Below are positions 44,718-57,280 of a stretch of 64,000 nucleotides of DNA, in pieces. Below the pieces are notes generated by a model, which was given only the letters and a program-made list of their open reading frames with translations, did not search any database and was not told the DNA's origin. Each line of letters begins with the position of its first letter. Position 1 is the first letter of the stretch. The translations under genes and the position numbers were made by a program. Source of the stretch: Agaricus subrufescens (lineage: Eukaryota > Basidiomycota > Agaricomycetes > Agaricales > Agaricaceae); assembly GCA_029945375.1 (NCBI GenBank), contig CM057064.1:682001-746000 (forward strand), given 5' to 3'.

Positions 44718-47079
44718 AGGCAGCAAGAAGATACGTAGTATTACTTAGTATCATACATTCCAAGAATAAGAATACCGCTTCCACGCGTTTGTGTTCTTTC
44801 GGTTATCATAAATGTGCACCTGTCATACACTTGTCATACACCCTTATTTAGTGTGAGGAACTTCACAGGGACTGGTCAATGTAGCAGGTGCATAGAAGCA
44901 TTTCTAGCCCGTCCGACCATCACCGGCGGATAGATGACTCCATGGAGAACAAGATTGAACACCGAAAACACTTCCAATGGCGATCTTCTGAACCTGTCAG
45001 ATAATGGGTCAGATAATGAAATCAAAGCGCTGCCATACGGTGGCTGTATCGAACTCGGGGCGTTACTCCTTCAAGCGCAACGGCTCGACCTCCGATGACT
45101 CAGATGCGGATGGTCATGGCGAGGTTTTCAACGTTACCTTGCGACACCAAATTGTCTGCCGGTATTGTCGGCACCAAATACCATTGACCTGGCGATGCTG
45201 TAAGATGGTTCGTAATGGAAGAATGGTCCGACTCTGCCCATTATGGCTGCGATAGCCAAGAGAGGGTGTTGCTCCATCCGGAGTTAAGCCTGGTTTATAA
45301 TATCATCTCAAGTGTGTACATCGTGTTTCATCGTTCGATTTCCAAAAAATTCAATAAGCAGCTCGGTCAGGCTAGATGCCCGAGGTCAGGTTTTGGTTTA
45401 CATGTGGGATTGGAACAAAGGCTTATGCAATAAGTTGGCTTCTGGAGAGACCATTGTTCAAACGCTACAAATAAATTTGAGCGGAAGATCCATTGAGGGG
45501 CCGATAGTACGGGGATTTCCCCCCATATAGTCAAAGTATTTTGTTCTTAGTACATTCTGGACTTCATTCGGGAGCCGATACACTGGTCCTCATGTTTCGC
45601 CCTGTTAAGTGATCTATTCAAAGAAGATCATTCCGATTTATGGAAAAAAAGCATCAAGTCACGAACCAATCAAACCAGGAGGCTCAGTTTGTGATGCCCC
45701 TATTATTTTGTCAGGGTGGCAGAGGTACACACGTTGGGTTCCCCTTTTCTCTGGTCACCGGATGTTCCACTTGATCGATATTCCCAGAAGTCGAGATACC
45801 TTCATCATCGCTGGACGAGCTTCATGGCGCAGCTATCAGCCCTCAGATGACGCTAAATTGTCTGATTGGTTACATTGATCACCGGGATCTAGCAGCTCAA
45901 GTTACGTCATGCTGTGCTAAAAGTAGCCGAAAAAATCAATGCCGGGAGGGTCAGTGAGAGACATCACTTTGACTCGGTTCACCAAGTTAGGTCCGCTTAG
46001 TTTCGATCCACACCTTTTCTGAGTCGCGTTTGGATCGCGGATTCAGATGTACCGTTCTCCCGATCACTTTTTGTCGAGCCCATTTGGGACAGTTCGCCGA
46101 TTGTATTCACTACCGATGCAGTGGCACACTTAACTGAATGCGAGCAGTATATCAGCCGCCACAGAAGTTCGAAGGTTCAATGACAATGATGGCATCCACC
46201 GCTAATAAGTTCTGCTGGAATGGGCATACCTAGACTCGTACGAGTAGCGTGGCCCACGCTTTACTGATACCAAGACACAACGTCGGCAAAGGGCGAAACA
46301 CTTCGTTGTTTGGATAATCCCGAAAGGAGGGACGGGGTTACATGTTGGTAATCTCGGCGGATGTCTTTTCGGGTTATTCTGGTACAAGTAAAAGTGATAC
46401 TCTACAGCAATACAGCATCCCTTATTCGTTGTAGTGGAACCACGACGTTTGATTACCGAGGGCAATATTCGTTGCGGGAACTGCAGGGTTAGACGTTTGT
46501 AACTTTGACCGTTTTCTATCTGAGTCATCTTGACCATACCCGGTCAGTAGACCAACGTCAGTCACCGGCACGGCAGGTACAACTCAGGAGAACAGAGAGG
46601 ACACCGGGCACTTGGAAGATTCGGCCTCCATTCATTGCGCCGAAGGGGCTCTTTCGGCTTACCGGAGATAGTCGGGATCCTCGCCTTCACCATTTCATTT
46701 GATGGCAGAAATAAGGGGCAAATAATTTCTACCGAACCACAGCCGAATAACATTCCTCAGTCTTTTGCGGGGAGGGACACTTTTCCTGTTGCAGTTTTTT
46801 TCATCGGTCCGCTCTTAGCCTTATACGTCCGCGCGAATCGCAGCAGTTGGAAAACTCACCGAAAGATCTGGCCTGCAAATCTCCCCTTCAATTCAAATTT
46901 GCACCGCTTCATCACCCAGGTGACCAATTCGCCGGCGATATTGATGCCCCCGGACTCCCTCCGTAAACCATGCCCATAAATCTGGCGAAAAATAAAAGCT
47001 AGGGGCTCCCGCCTCATCTGTCTCATCCGCTTCTAACCTTCAAGCTTTCCGCCACTCACTTTAATCCTCTGCTACCACA
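44718..47079. other. Intergenic region between tandem ligase copies
   Basis: 44,718-45,480 is mostly not shared with the copy-1 upstream region. From about 45,490 to 47,079 it is a diverged copy of 40,020-41,889. No supportable gene; the short open frames match shadows of the duplicated upstream DNA. Confidence 0.55.
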
Positions 47080-49946
47080 ATGAATATCAGCCAAATTACA
47101 CAGCTTCCTCCCATACCGGATAACATGTCCATCGCTCAGTTCATGCTTTACTGTCAGCACGAAGTGAGGCCACCTATAGACGACGGCCAACCTTGTCTTG
47201 TGGACAGTCAGAATGGCAGGACTCTGAACCTTTCGCAGGTCAGTTGTACCGATTCCCGGGATAAACTTTAAACATGTTCCGTTTTGCTAACAGACGTTGC
47301 TAGTTACGACAGTATACGTTTGGCCTAGCTAATGCATTGAGCGCAGAATATAAAATAGGTAAGTAATAATACGACATGCCTTCTCTACTCTACCGAGCTT
47401 AAGGTTATTCATACTAAATAGGCAACGACGATAGAGGTGCGGACTGTGACGATGATCAGTATAGCCGTAATAATTTTTTTCAGTGATGATTCTGAGTCCT
47501 AATTCAATTGGTAAGCTATGAAACCACCCAAGGAGGTATCCACTTAATGCGGCGTACAGACTACCCATTGGTCGTATGGTCTATCCATCGCCTCGGAGGA
47601 ATCGCAACGTGGGTCTTTTGCTTCCCAGAGGCTTAGCCAATCTCCTAACCATCCCCAACCAGTTGCTCCAACCCGCAGTTCACTGCAGATGAACTGTGCC
47701 ATCAACTTCGGACGGCTAATGTCACCTTCATGATCTCCCACTCTACCGTCCTCGACGTTGCAATACAAGCCGCACGTGCTTACGGACTCCCTCTTGAACG
47801 TATAATACTGATAGACAAGCCTGGCGAGGTCTCTGAGGCTGATCCTAACTCGCTGCCACCTCGCGGAACTGTGCCCGATCTAATCACCAAGGGAATGAAT
47901 ATTCCACGTTGCTTCGCGGAGCAAAGTTTCCAACGTGGGGAAGCGAAACTCAAGGTAGCGTTACTGGCATGGTCATCAGGGACAACTGGGACCCCCAAAG
48001 TGAGTGATTTATCCTCCTGGGAAGATGTTTGAATAGGGTTATATTTATATTTCTTCATAGGCCGTTGCAATAACTCATTACGGGTTGATTGCGAATATTA
48101 TTCAAATGACAATCCACTCCCATAATGCTCGTGGCTCGCACTTTAGTAGCCGTGGTGACACTATGATTGGAGGTCAGGAAAACACATCTGTCAGCGCTTT
48201 CAGCGTGAAACTCACATATGTTCATTCTAGTCCTCCCATTCTTTCGTAAGTTTTTCGTTGGCCTATTTCTCCTCGTGTTCTGGATCTCAAACTAAAAACT
48301 GAAACGACTGATTGTTTAGATGTCGCTGGTCTAGTGATAAATGTCTGTCCTCCGTCCATTTTGATATCCTTTGTTAACCTGTGACTTGTAGGCTCATTTT
48401 ATGCTGTTCCGTTCGGTAAGTTATAAACATCTCCCTGAAACTTATCGTCGTTCCAGCTCCCTCATATTACATGCAATTAGTTGAAGTTGGTCGTTATGCC
48501 AAAATATGAATTATACGACATGCTTGACACAATGGTCCGATACAAAGTGTCACACGCGTTGTAAGTTGTAAGCATATCAATAACGTGATTATCACTCATC
48601 TTTGTTAGGCTCGTCCCTCCACAGGCTGTGGCACTAGCAAAAGTTAGTGAGTTTTGTAATGTCTACTCCGCGCATTCTGAATTGCCCTTCATTCAGTGTC
48701 CTCACCTCCATAAATATGACCTTAAGCCCTTGAAGTGGATTGCAATGGGTAAAGTTTCTAGTCGGTGATTCTGAGCTACCCGATATTCAATAGAACATCA
48801 GGCGCTGCTCCCGTATCGTCGAACGTGCAGAAAGAACTCTTTGCAACTTTTCCTACTGCTTTTATTGGTCAGATATACGGTGCGAAAGATTAGGTCAGAC
48901 ATGCATGATCCGTTTCTTATTCCAAGAACAGGGATGACTGAACTTACTGTTGCCGCTACAATGTTATCCGGGGACCAGCAGCGTGGTCCTCTCGGAAGTA
49001 AGCTGCCTGTTGATCCCTTCAATTATCGCAAGTAGCTTATTTTTATCTATGAAGGTGCTGGGCGACTACTTCCCGGTATCGAATATCGAGTTGTAAGGCC
49101 AGATGGAACACCAGTGGGACCGGATGAACCTGGAGAGCTCCACGTAAAAAGCCCTGCCGCAGCTCTTGGTTATTGGGGTAATCCAGCAGCGTGCGTTTCA
49201 TTTCCACTTCAAATGATTCAAATGATTGGCACCGGTTAATTCAATGATTATAGTACAAAGGAGACCTTTATCGATGGGTGAGTGAGGTCCACGCCTATAG
49301 GAGCTTTATTAAGTTTCACTATGGTATAGATGGGTACGTTCAGGAGATCAAGTCATTGTTACCCCAGATCGGGAGGTGCATGTCCTTGATCGCATTAAGG
49401 TGATGAAACTATTTCCATGCAAACTTATCGGCGCTAAAAGGAGTTCCGGTCTCAGGAATTCATCAAAGTGAGAGGATTCCAGGTGGCACCAGCGGAGCTC
49501 GAGGGTTCACTATTGGGCCATTCTGACGTCGCCGATTGCTGCGTAGTTGGTGTGGAGGATGAGCGTAGTGGCGAGCTCCCCTTGGCTTTTGTGGTATTGT
49601 CTGCTGATGCCAGAAGGAGGAGTATGGAATCTCCACAGGCAGCAGCGACGATCAAAAAGGGTATTCAGCATGTAAGCGAAACTTTCCCCTCAGCTGAAGC
49701 TTGGTTGACTTAGGTTGTACAGTATATTGCCGAGAAAAAAGTACGTTATAAGCACCTGGAAGGGGGTGTCGAATTCGTTGACGTCTTACCAGTACGTTTA
49801 TTTTTAGTTGTTTCTTCCGTAAGTGATGTTGATCCTTTGAAATTCTCTAGAGAAACGGTAGTGGTAAGCTCTTGAGAAGATTCCTACGACAGCGCGCTCG
49901 GGAGGATAAGAAGCGGGGTTTAGAACAGCTTCAATCCAAATTGTGA
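47080..49946 (+). CDS. AMP-forming acyl/aryl-CoA ligase, peroxisomal (tandem copy 2)
   Basis: Close paralogue of the gene 5.19 kb upstream with the same exon pattern; many exons are nearly identical (for example [41 protein letters not shown]). Motifs: [13 protein letters not shown]-loop, [46 protein letters not shown]. It starts [20 protein letters not shown] and ends LQSKL, a consensus PTS1. I followed the frame across the splice sites and saw no break. Substitutions concentrate in regions that line the acyl pocket in known family members, so the two copies may prefer different acids, but this is inference. Confidence 0.88.
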
Positions 49947-50180
49947 TCATATTGATAGCCTGAGCAGTGAGTACCCGAGGCGCATTTGATTTATCATCCA
50001 CGTGTCTCTGTTCTAGCTATATTAGGTACCCCTTTATCACGCGGCCTCTCAGCTTAACACAAATATATTGTATTTGCCTTCAGTGTGGTTCCGTAAACCT
50101 GCCATGTATAAAAAGCTCCTGAACATTGCGGCGAGCTTGAGAAACTTCTCTCCTCTTGACTCCTGTATCAAATTTCGTCT

Positions 50181-52927
50181 ATGGAGATCTCCTCACTGCA
50201 ACCTCGTTGTCCTCACATTCCCGATGACCTAACACTTGGACAGTTTCTTTTTGATCACGAGCATTCCACCAGACCTAAAGAGAAGGCCGGAACTCCTTGG
50301 TTGATTGAAGATGCCACGGGGAGACGCATAGGAAGGGAGGACGTGAGCATCTCTTTTTGGGTCTTCCCCGGATCAAAGACTTGACGTTGACAACGTCGAA
50401 TATAGCTCCGTGAACGTACTTCTGCTCTTGCCAAGGCTCTTCGTTCCAAGTACGGCGTTGGTGAAGATGATGTTGGTGAGAAATCATTTGCCGCACCTCT
50501 AATCATTGCCGTTGACACGGATTGTATTTTGAAGTTCTTCTCTTCAGTCGGAATCACGTTGGTTAGCATCAAGCATTCGTCCATCGAATCGTTGTGGATC
50601 ACGTCACTGACATCGAGAGCAAAGATTATCCAGTTGTAATTTGGGCTGTTCATCAACTAGGGGCTGTGATATCGTGAGTGTGAACAGTTCCGAGTCCTCC
50701 GTGGTAACCCGAATTCTATAATTACTGTAGCGGAGCGAACCCTGATTTTTCTGCCAATGAACTACTTTATCAACTCCAAGCCACAAAAGCGACTGTCCTA
50801 GTTGCCTATCCTGATGGACTCGGTATTGCAGAAACCGCTGCACGACAATTCGGGCTATCACCTGACAGACTGTTGGTGTTTAATGGCACAAACTCCACGG
50901 CGACAAAGAATACTTCCATTGAGGATGTTATTCAGTTTGGTCGTAAGCATGCACCTGCTTTCCAAGAGCGAATGTTGAAGCCCGGTGAGGGCAAGACAAA
51001 ATTGGCCTTTTTGAGTTTTTCTTCTGGTACTACCGGGCGACCAAAAGTGCGTGGGTTAATTTTTTTGGATCTTTGCCTTGGAGTTAATTATTATTGGCGG
51101 GACTTAGGCTGTAGCTATACCTCATTATTCTCCAATTGCTAATGTGATACAGCTGGCTGCTCACAATCGTATAAACGAGGATTATTGTGCCTATGAGGAT
51201 CGTCGGTATAGACCTGGAGATGTTGCTATTGCAGGCACGTGCATCTCTCTTCGCCCCCGTTTCCCATGGTGGATATAACTAACGGATTCTTTAGTTCTAC
51301 CATTTTATCGTAAGTAACAGAACCTGCTAGTCAACTGGATTTTTGATCAAAACATATTGCTTCAGATATCTATGGTCTTGTCATCAATGTAAGTATGTAT
51401 CTTCAGAGATCTATACTGGGGCTTAATGTCGTGTAATGCAGTTGCACTTTCTGTTGTTCAGCGGAGTAAGTCGGATTCAATCCACGAGAGGATGTTTTTC
51501 CAACATCTGTTTGTTTCAGTTATCTTTGGTTGTCGTTCCGAGGTTCAATTTCGTACAAATGCTGAAGAGTATTGTCCGGTATAAAATCACCCATTTGACG
51601 TGAGTGGGTCGACCTGAAAAAGTTAGTGCTGTGGGGCTTTCTGAAGTTGTTCCTTGTTGACAGTTTGGTACCGCCTATGGTTGTTCTGCTTTGCAAGGTG
51701 TGCCTTGATTTTTATTGATTCCGAAATTAATGAATTGAGAAACCTTTTTTTAGCATCCCGAGGTCAAGAACTATGACATACGAAAATATGTTCGATTGAT
51801 CATGTGCGGAGCGGCGCCTCTGTCCCACGAGTTGAATGAACAGATATTCAAGATGCTGCCGGATGCACACATAGGACAGGCATATGGTGAGTTATGAGAT
51901 GATGTGATGTGATAAAGAAGCTAACATACAGAGGTAGGAATGACGGAGACTTGTACTGCAACCACAATGTGGTCCCTTGATAGTAAACGGGGTGTGTCTG
52001 GCGGTAAGTGTCGGTTTTTATGGTAATGGCGAACGTTAATAATGGTGGACTATCAAAAGGCGGCGGAACGTTGTTACCAGGAACGATTGCAAGAGTCGTT
52101 AAGCCGGATGGGACGTTGGCCGGATACAATGAGCCTGGTGAACTCTGGACATTCAGTCCGTCGAATGCGCTGGGATACCTGAACAACGAAGAAGCGTGAG
52201 TGAATTGAATTCGATTTACTGAGCGTCGAGACTCAATTTTTTTCGCTGTACAGGACGAGAGAAACTTTTGTTAATGGGTATGCTTTTATCTTGTGATTAG
52301 CATTGCTCCACCTCACGGCGGATACATAGCTGGGTTCGGACGGGTGATGAAGGTAAAATAAGAGAAGACGGCGAGGTGTTTATCCTCGATCGTCTAAAGG
52401 TGTGCCATATCACCGAGCGCAGTAGATTTCTGGGACTAAATATATATTGTCGCAGGAAATTCTGAAGGTGAAAGGCTTCCAGGTTGCTCCCGCAGAGTTG
52501 GAGGGTTGCATTCTCGAGCACAAAGATGTGAACAGTACCTGTGTAGTCGGCGTCCCGGATGATTACAGTGGGTTTTATTATTATCTTTGATAGGAGTCGC
52601 CACTGACCTTTGATCAGGTGGCGAGGTTCCCATGGCATTTGTGGCGCTGAGGGCGGATGCTGCGAAGCGGGTTGAACAAGACCCTCGAGCAGCAGATGCC
52701 ATCAAAGCGTCTATCATGAAGGTAAGATTATTATTTTACGACTACATATGGCTAGAGGCTGAGAGCGCCCGCAGCACGTTGCTGAGAACAAGGTCGCGTA
52801 CAAACACCTGGCAGGAGGAGTTGAGATTGTAGATGTGATCCCCATCTCACCGAGTGGAAAGCTGTTGCGGCGGGTGCTACGCGACCGGGCCAAAGCGATG
52901 AGGGGGCAGGCGAAGGCGAAGCTGTAG
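50181..52927 (+). CDS. AMP-forming acyl/aryl-CoA ligase, peroxisomal (third, older paralogue)
   Basis: Same family as the two genes upstream but clearly more diverged, so it predates their duplication. First exons 50181-50342 and 50406 onward. Motifs: FLSFSSGTTGRPK P-loop, [66 protein letters not shown], and ISPSGKLLRR with the catalytic lysine. It ends QAKAKL, giving a PTS1 AKL. The exon boundary around 50530-50645 is uncertain: the best reading uses a GTTAGC donor and an ATCGAG acceptor to give GITLSKDYPVVIW; alternative sites leave the frame broken, so a small defect here cannot be excluded. Gap to the upstream gene is only 234 bp. Confidence 0.84.
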
Positions 52928-53012
52928 TCAGTAGATATAATTAGGGCAGTCATGTGACTGACGCGGTTAAAGAGCGAAAAGTTTAAAGCATCTCGTCCCA
53001 ACATTTCTCGCC

Positions 53013-54122
53013 ATGAAGCGCTCCCTCGACTCTCCCGTCTTCTCCACCCCCGCAAAGCGCCCGCGCAGATCCATCGCCTCTCCCTGTCCCAGCGAGAACA
53101 CCCCGAGCCCCTCCCGCCGTATGTCCCCTACCCTCCCCGGTACTCTGCCCCCTGTTCACCCCCGACAGCTTCTGTTGTACCTGTGCAGAAACCTCAGAAT
53201 GACACGTTCGACCTCTACGCCGCCCTGTCTCGCTGCTGCGACGAAGTAGATCCATTGACCATGGACGAGATTCGAAGCTTGCCACGTGGTAAGTGTCTCT
53301 TCTGAGCCACGGCCCTACTTAACCTTGTCCTAGGCAAAGTCTTGTCGCAATCTGTACAGAATCTGCTTCATACCGGCCAAATCAACGTGAAAAAGCGGGT
53401 GGACAAGGGTCGTCGGATCATCATGACCGAGCTGTATTTGCAGTGGCTGGAGGAACTCGAATTTGCCGTAACAGGTATCGAGGTCCGTCGCGTCTCTCTG
53501 CCGGCCCATGTCGCGATTCTAACCAAATTTCTCTCTAGAACCTGCTGAATGCTAAGATACCAGGCACGCGTCGACGCGTATCAGGTCTCGGACGCGCCTC
53601 ATTCGCCATCCTTTACCGGACTATTGATAGCTTCATATCTAATGTAGACCACCATCACGACGGGTGGTCGTACCGCGATTCGGAGGAGCACCCTATATAT
53701 CCAGCTACCATGACACTCGCCGAGGAAGCGAAAGACCCATCAACGGATTCGCGCGCCGAAATCACCGTCCGCAGAGCTGAGGAGAGCCTTCGGAAATATG
53801 ATCGGGTAATGGAACTTGCCCTCCGAAGATTGAAAGCCGAGGGTGGAAAAACCATGAAACTCGCCCGTTCAATTGCTCAGAAAGAGAGAGCGCTCGCTCG
53901 CGCATGCTGTCTCTTGTGTGAGCAAACTGGTTTCGGAGAAGACAAGAATGGAACAGGCAGTTCACTGCTCAAATCAACGCGGCATCTTATGAGGCGGTGG
54001 AAAGCCGAGGTAATTTACCTTTATCTTGTTGTTCACATGAGTCTAACGTACTCACTCTCAACCGTGTTTCCCAGTACGGCATCACGGATGATGACGAGTA
54101 CGACACTCAAGACGATTTTTGA
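53013..54122 (+). CDS. Conserved-looking hypothetical protein, possibly nuclear
   Basis: Exons 53013-53118, 53169-53288, 53334-53482, 53539-54009 and 54075-54122 give 297 residues in phase. The N-terminal 40 residues are Ser/Pro/Arg-rich with a monopartite basic cluster (AKRPRRS) that could serve as a nuclear localisation signal. The body is helical: FDLYAALSRCCDEVDPLTMDEI, LLHTGQINVKKRVDKGRRIIM, then a charged region AEESLRKYDRVMELALRRLKAEGG likely to form a coiled coil, a CCLLCEQTG patch with three cysteines, and an acidic end (DDDEYDTQDDF). No family recognised. It starts 86 bp after the preceding gene's stop on the same strand. Confidence 0.7.
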
Positions 54123-54972
54123 TCGTCTTTCAATACCCTTTCTATATATTTTTATTAATTGCAACTTGATATCCCAACCTTGTGAAACCTGTCAAATGTA
54201 CAATAAATCGACAATACTCCGCAACTTCGTACCCTGGTTCCCAATATATTGTTACGTGGATACCGAGATCAATATTTCTGCTTCTTTTTCATTCATTCCT
54301 GCCCTGTAAATCAAGAATCCAGGCGTCTAGGCTAAGTCGCTTGAACAAGTCGGTCATAAAGTGTCAAATAGGATTGTCAATAAATGTCGCTTGGTACTGG
54401 CGTTGTCCTTGCCAACGACTCAATAAGCGGTGAATACATAGCCGATATAATGCTCAGCTCACGGATATTGATGTATGGAGAGGAAATTAACCGATCTGTC
54501 TACCCCAAATTATCCCCAAAATGCACTGGAATCCGCTCTCGGGGACCGACGGGGCTAGCGGACTCAACGCCCAATGGTCGGATCAGGCATAGAAAGGGTC
54601 TGGCTTGTTTGACTCTCCCAAGGCGCTCCGCTCCCTTGCTGGCCAGTAATACCCAAGCATGCATCAATTTGGTAGCAATTTTTAGATCAGGCTATCTGCC
54701 CCAACTATTCCTCCGCTTATGCTGGCTCGCTTGAGGCTCAGTGATGGCTTTGCGCTTAATCGTGATCTCATGTTGCTTCCTTTGTTCGAGGGAGCTTTGC
54801 TAAGATGTGTAAGGCTGCTTGGTGGAAATCGCCACCCGTCATGCAAGGCTGAATAAGTTGGCTCTCACTAGTAACGAACCTAATTTACCCACTTGAAATA
54901 CCGTTAACTTTATAAATAAGTGTCTTGGCTTTAAAGGGGCTGTGTTCTGTATTTAGTAATGTCGTAGAGAGA
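54123..54972. other. Intergenic stretch
   Basis: About 850 bases with no recognisable gene; AT-rich at the start, presumably the 3' UTR of the upstream gene, then unstructured sequence up to the hAT-like element. Confidence 0.45.
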
Positions 54973-54980
54973 CAGGGCAT

Positions 54981-55691
54981 CAGGGGGCTGGCAGCCGAGC
55001 AGTTTCCTATTATCAACCCCCCCCAACATGGTCCATCAAAATTTCCTAATACGGAATTTCTCACGACGTCGTTGCTGTCCTGGTCACTCAGTGGTAACAC
55101 CTAAGTCACATCAACGTCACATCATCTCGGACATCGGCACGACGTCCAGACGACGTCGGAGACAGTGTGGCAGATAAAACACCACTACTATAGACAGTGT
55201 AGTAAAAGTAGACTATCTAGAAATGAACCTTTTTAGAAGGCGGCTTTATTGTTGGTGAAGAAGTTTCTGTCCTTGTCCGCTTTCCGAAACTTTCTTCACC
55301 TGCATTTTCTGACTCAGAGAGTAATAGTAGTGTTGTGCAGAATCGGTGCTTGTTGTGGAGGCATGATGACGGGTTTTAAAAGAAATATATTGTGATAGAT
55401 ATGATTACGATATAGTAATAATTTCGCCGACAATACTGCACTGTGGCCTGAGATTATCTGAAGATTTTATCAGTATAATCGGTGTGTAATAAATGGGGTA
55501 GACCCCATGTCAGATCGTGTTGATGTCATCAGTAGCGGTGACTGATGTTTTCCCAGCGTGATGCTCAGCGTGATGCTCAGCGTGATGATAGCAATCGCAA
55601 CATTCCCGTGAGAAATTCCGTATTAGGAAAGTTTGATGGACCATGTTGAGGGGGGTTGATAATAGGAAACTGCTCGGCTGCCAGCCCCCTG
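54981..55691. mobile_element. Non-autonomous hAT-like DNA element (MITE)
   Basis: 711 bp. Ends are inverted repeats of 85 bp (54981-55065 and 55607-55691) that differ at only two visible positions (one in a C run, one A/C), both beginning CAGGGGGCTGGCAGCC. The element is flanked on both sides by the 8-bp sequence CAGGGCAT (54973-54980 and 55692-55699), the target-duplication length typical of the hAT superfamily, whose ends commonly start CAGGG. The interior has no transposase frame; it contains a 12-bp tandem repeat (CAGCGTGATGCT, nearly three units, 55554-55587). The near-identical ends imply recent activity, driven by a transposase elsewhere. Confidence 0.85.
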
Positions 55692-55699
55692 CAGGGCAT

Positions 55700-56319
55700 A
55701 GCCGGAGTTTTGCAGTGTTTTTAACTTTTGTTTGTTTTTTTGGTTTCTTTGTTTTTTTGCCATTAGAGGATTTGTTCAAGATGGTTTGTGTATATAATCT
55801 TTTTGTTTTTACTCTCCATGAGAAAGTCCGGAAATATGATTTTAGGTGTGTATATGGGGGTTTTGTGTAATGTTCAGCCGCACAGTAGTAGTGATACCCG
55901 TGGTACCCCACAACCTTGTCTATTTGGAGGTGATTGTCTCTTACCGGTGACCGGGCAGAGACTAGAAGGAGTAAACGGACGAAAATTACTGATGATGGTG
56001 GTGGTGGTAGTGGATGACGCTGTCAGTTGTCAAGGGGCTAGTGCTCTCCGAGGCACGTTCTAGGCCAAGAATTGAATTGAGGGTCGATGATCAATCGATC
56101 AAGAGTCGAGATCCTTTTTTATATGGCCCTGTCATAGTTTTACATTCTTGAGTCTTGGATCGGAGGAAATATGGGTGCCTTAATTGATTTTTTCTGAGTA
56201 AGAAAGTGTAATGGGTGTGATAGATCCGCTGTTGCTTGAGCGACGTCATACTTTGGGTTCACCCACTCTGCAACAACTGATTAAGGAAATCGTTCGCCCA
56301 CTTGTAGTTCCCTTCCTTC
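55700..56319. other. Intergenic stretch
   Basis: 620 bases between the hAT-like element and the 3' end of the DUF427 gene. Rich in T and G runs (for example 55730-55760); no gene or repeat structure recognised. Confidence 0.45.
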
Positions 56320-56848
56320 TTAACTCTGTTCTATAGTGACTTTGCTCTAGCATGAGACCGATCTGTTAGTGAATGGGTAGTGTTCGAGGAGCGGAGAACC
56401 AGGTACCTTGTAGAAAGCTACATAATTCTCGATGGGCTTGGCTTTATCTGTGATCGTGGTGGGGTAGTACCTTTATGTTGGCCCACGTTAAAGCGGGTTA
56501 TTCTTCAGGCAGAGTTCGTAACGGACTTACCAAGCGACATCGCTAACCTCCTCACCATCAACTACAGCAGTGTAATAGTTTGCTTGCCTGTGTAACAAAG
56601 TTTGATACAACGTAAAACGTACGGCATAATGACAATACACTCACCCCTTCCAAGGACAGACCGTACTGGAAAAAGAGTTTGATTAGAATGATTGGCATAC
56701 ATGCGTAAAGGAGCACTTGCTGAGTGTTAGATTCTTTAAACTTGCTCTTGCTGACAGAACTCGGAGGAAAGTAGTGATTACCTTCGACAACGACTGTCTT
56801 GTCAGATTCGGCGAGAAGATGTCCGTTAAGAGTGACTTTGACGGTCAT
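56320..56848 (-). CDS. DUF427 domain protein
   Basis: Five minus-strand exons: 56721-56848, 56645-56665, 56531-56587, 56407-56470 and 56320-56346, summing to 98 residues, the usual length of fungal DUF427 (PF04248) proteins. Family motifs are contiguous only after splicing: VKVTLNGHLLAESDKTVVVEGNHYFPP is in exon 1, then NTHTVCPWKG across intron 1, QANYYTAVVDGEEVSDVAWYYP, and AKPIENYVAFYKSKV at the end. Function of the family is unknown; the fold is a small beta-barrel-like module. Intron 1 (56666-56720) must use a GC donor (GCAAGT) to keep HTVCPWKG in frame, giving a GC-AG intron. It is divergent from the next gene, with 432 bp between start codons. Confidence 0.85.
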
Positions 56849-57280
56849 TGATGGTGAACGTTCGGTGGATGTATGAGATGACAGATGAGGCGTGAGGTAA
56901 TATCTCACAGCTCTTTATGTGTTCAGATTGACTCCTCCCTTCAGGGTCACCTGCAAATACCATGTGAATCTAAAAATAGCTAGTCTAGTTGTGTATACAG
57001 TTGATACAGGTCGAGATAAATCGTCCTTCTATTCGGTTCAAGGTGCACACGATCACGAAAGATGTTCACCTTGCTTCGGATTCCTGTCCCTTCATTCAAT
57101 TTTCGCCGGTCCTACTGCAAGGGTCAAAGGGAGGGGAGGCCCGGAAAATGCCGAAACTCGTCCGGATCATGGATCTGAGATCTGTCCCAGGGCTCACGTG
57201 GCGGGCAGTGCAGCTGACGCGTTCGCGGCGACAGATTGAAGTTAGCAAATGTTGGACACACTCACTCAACGACCACCACG
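56849..57280. promoter_or_regulatory. Shared divergent promoter region
   Basis: 432 bases between the start codons of the DUF427 gene (minus) and the PPPDE-thioredoxin gene (plus), so it must carry both promoters. No specific element can be assigned with confidence. Confidence 0.4.

Noticed and set aside
55554..55587. CRISPR-like or satellite array
   Set aside because: Only about three 12-bp units inside a MITE in a fungal genome; simple internal tandem repeat.
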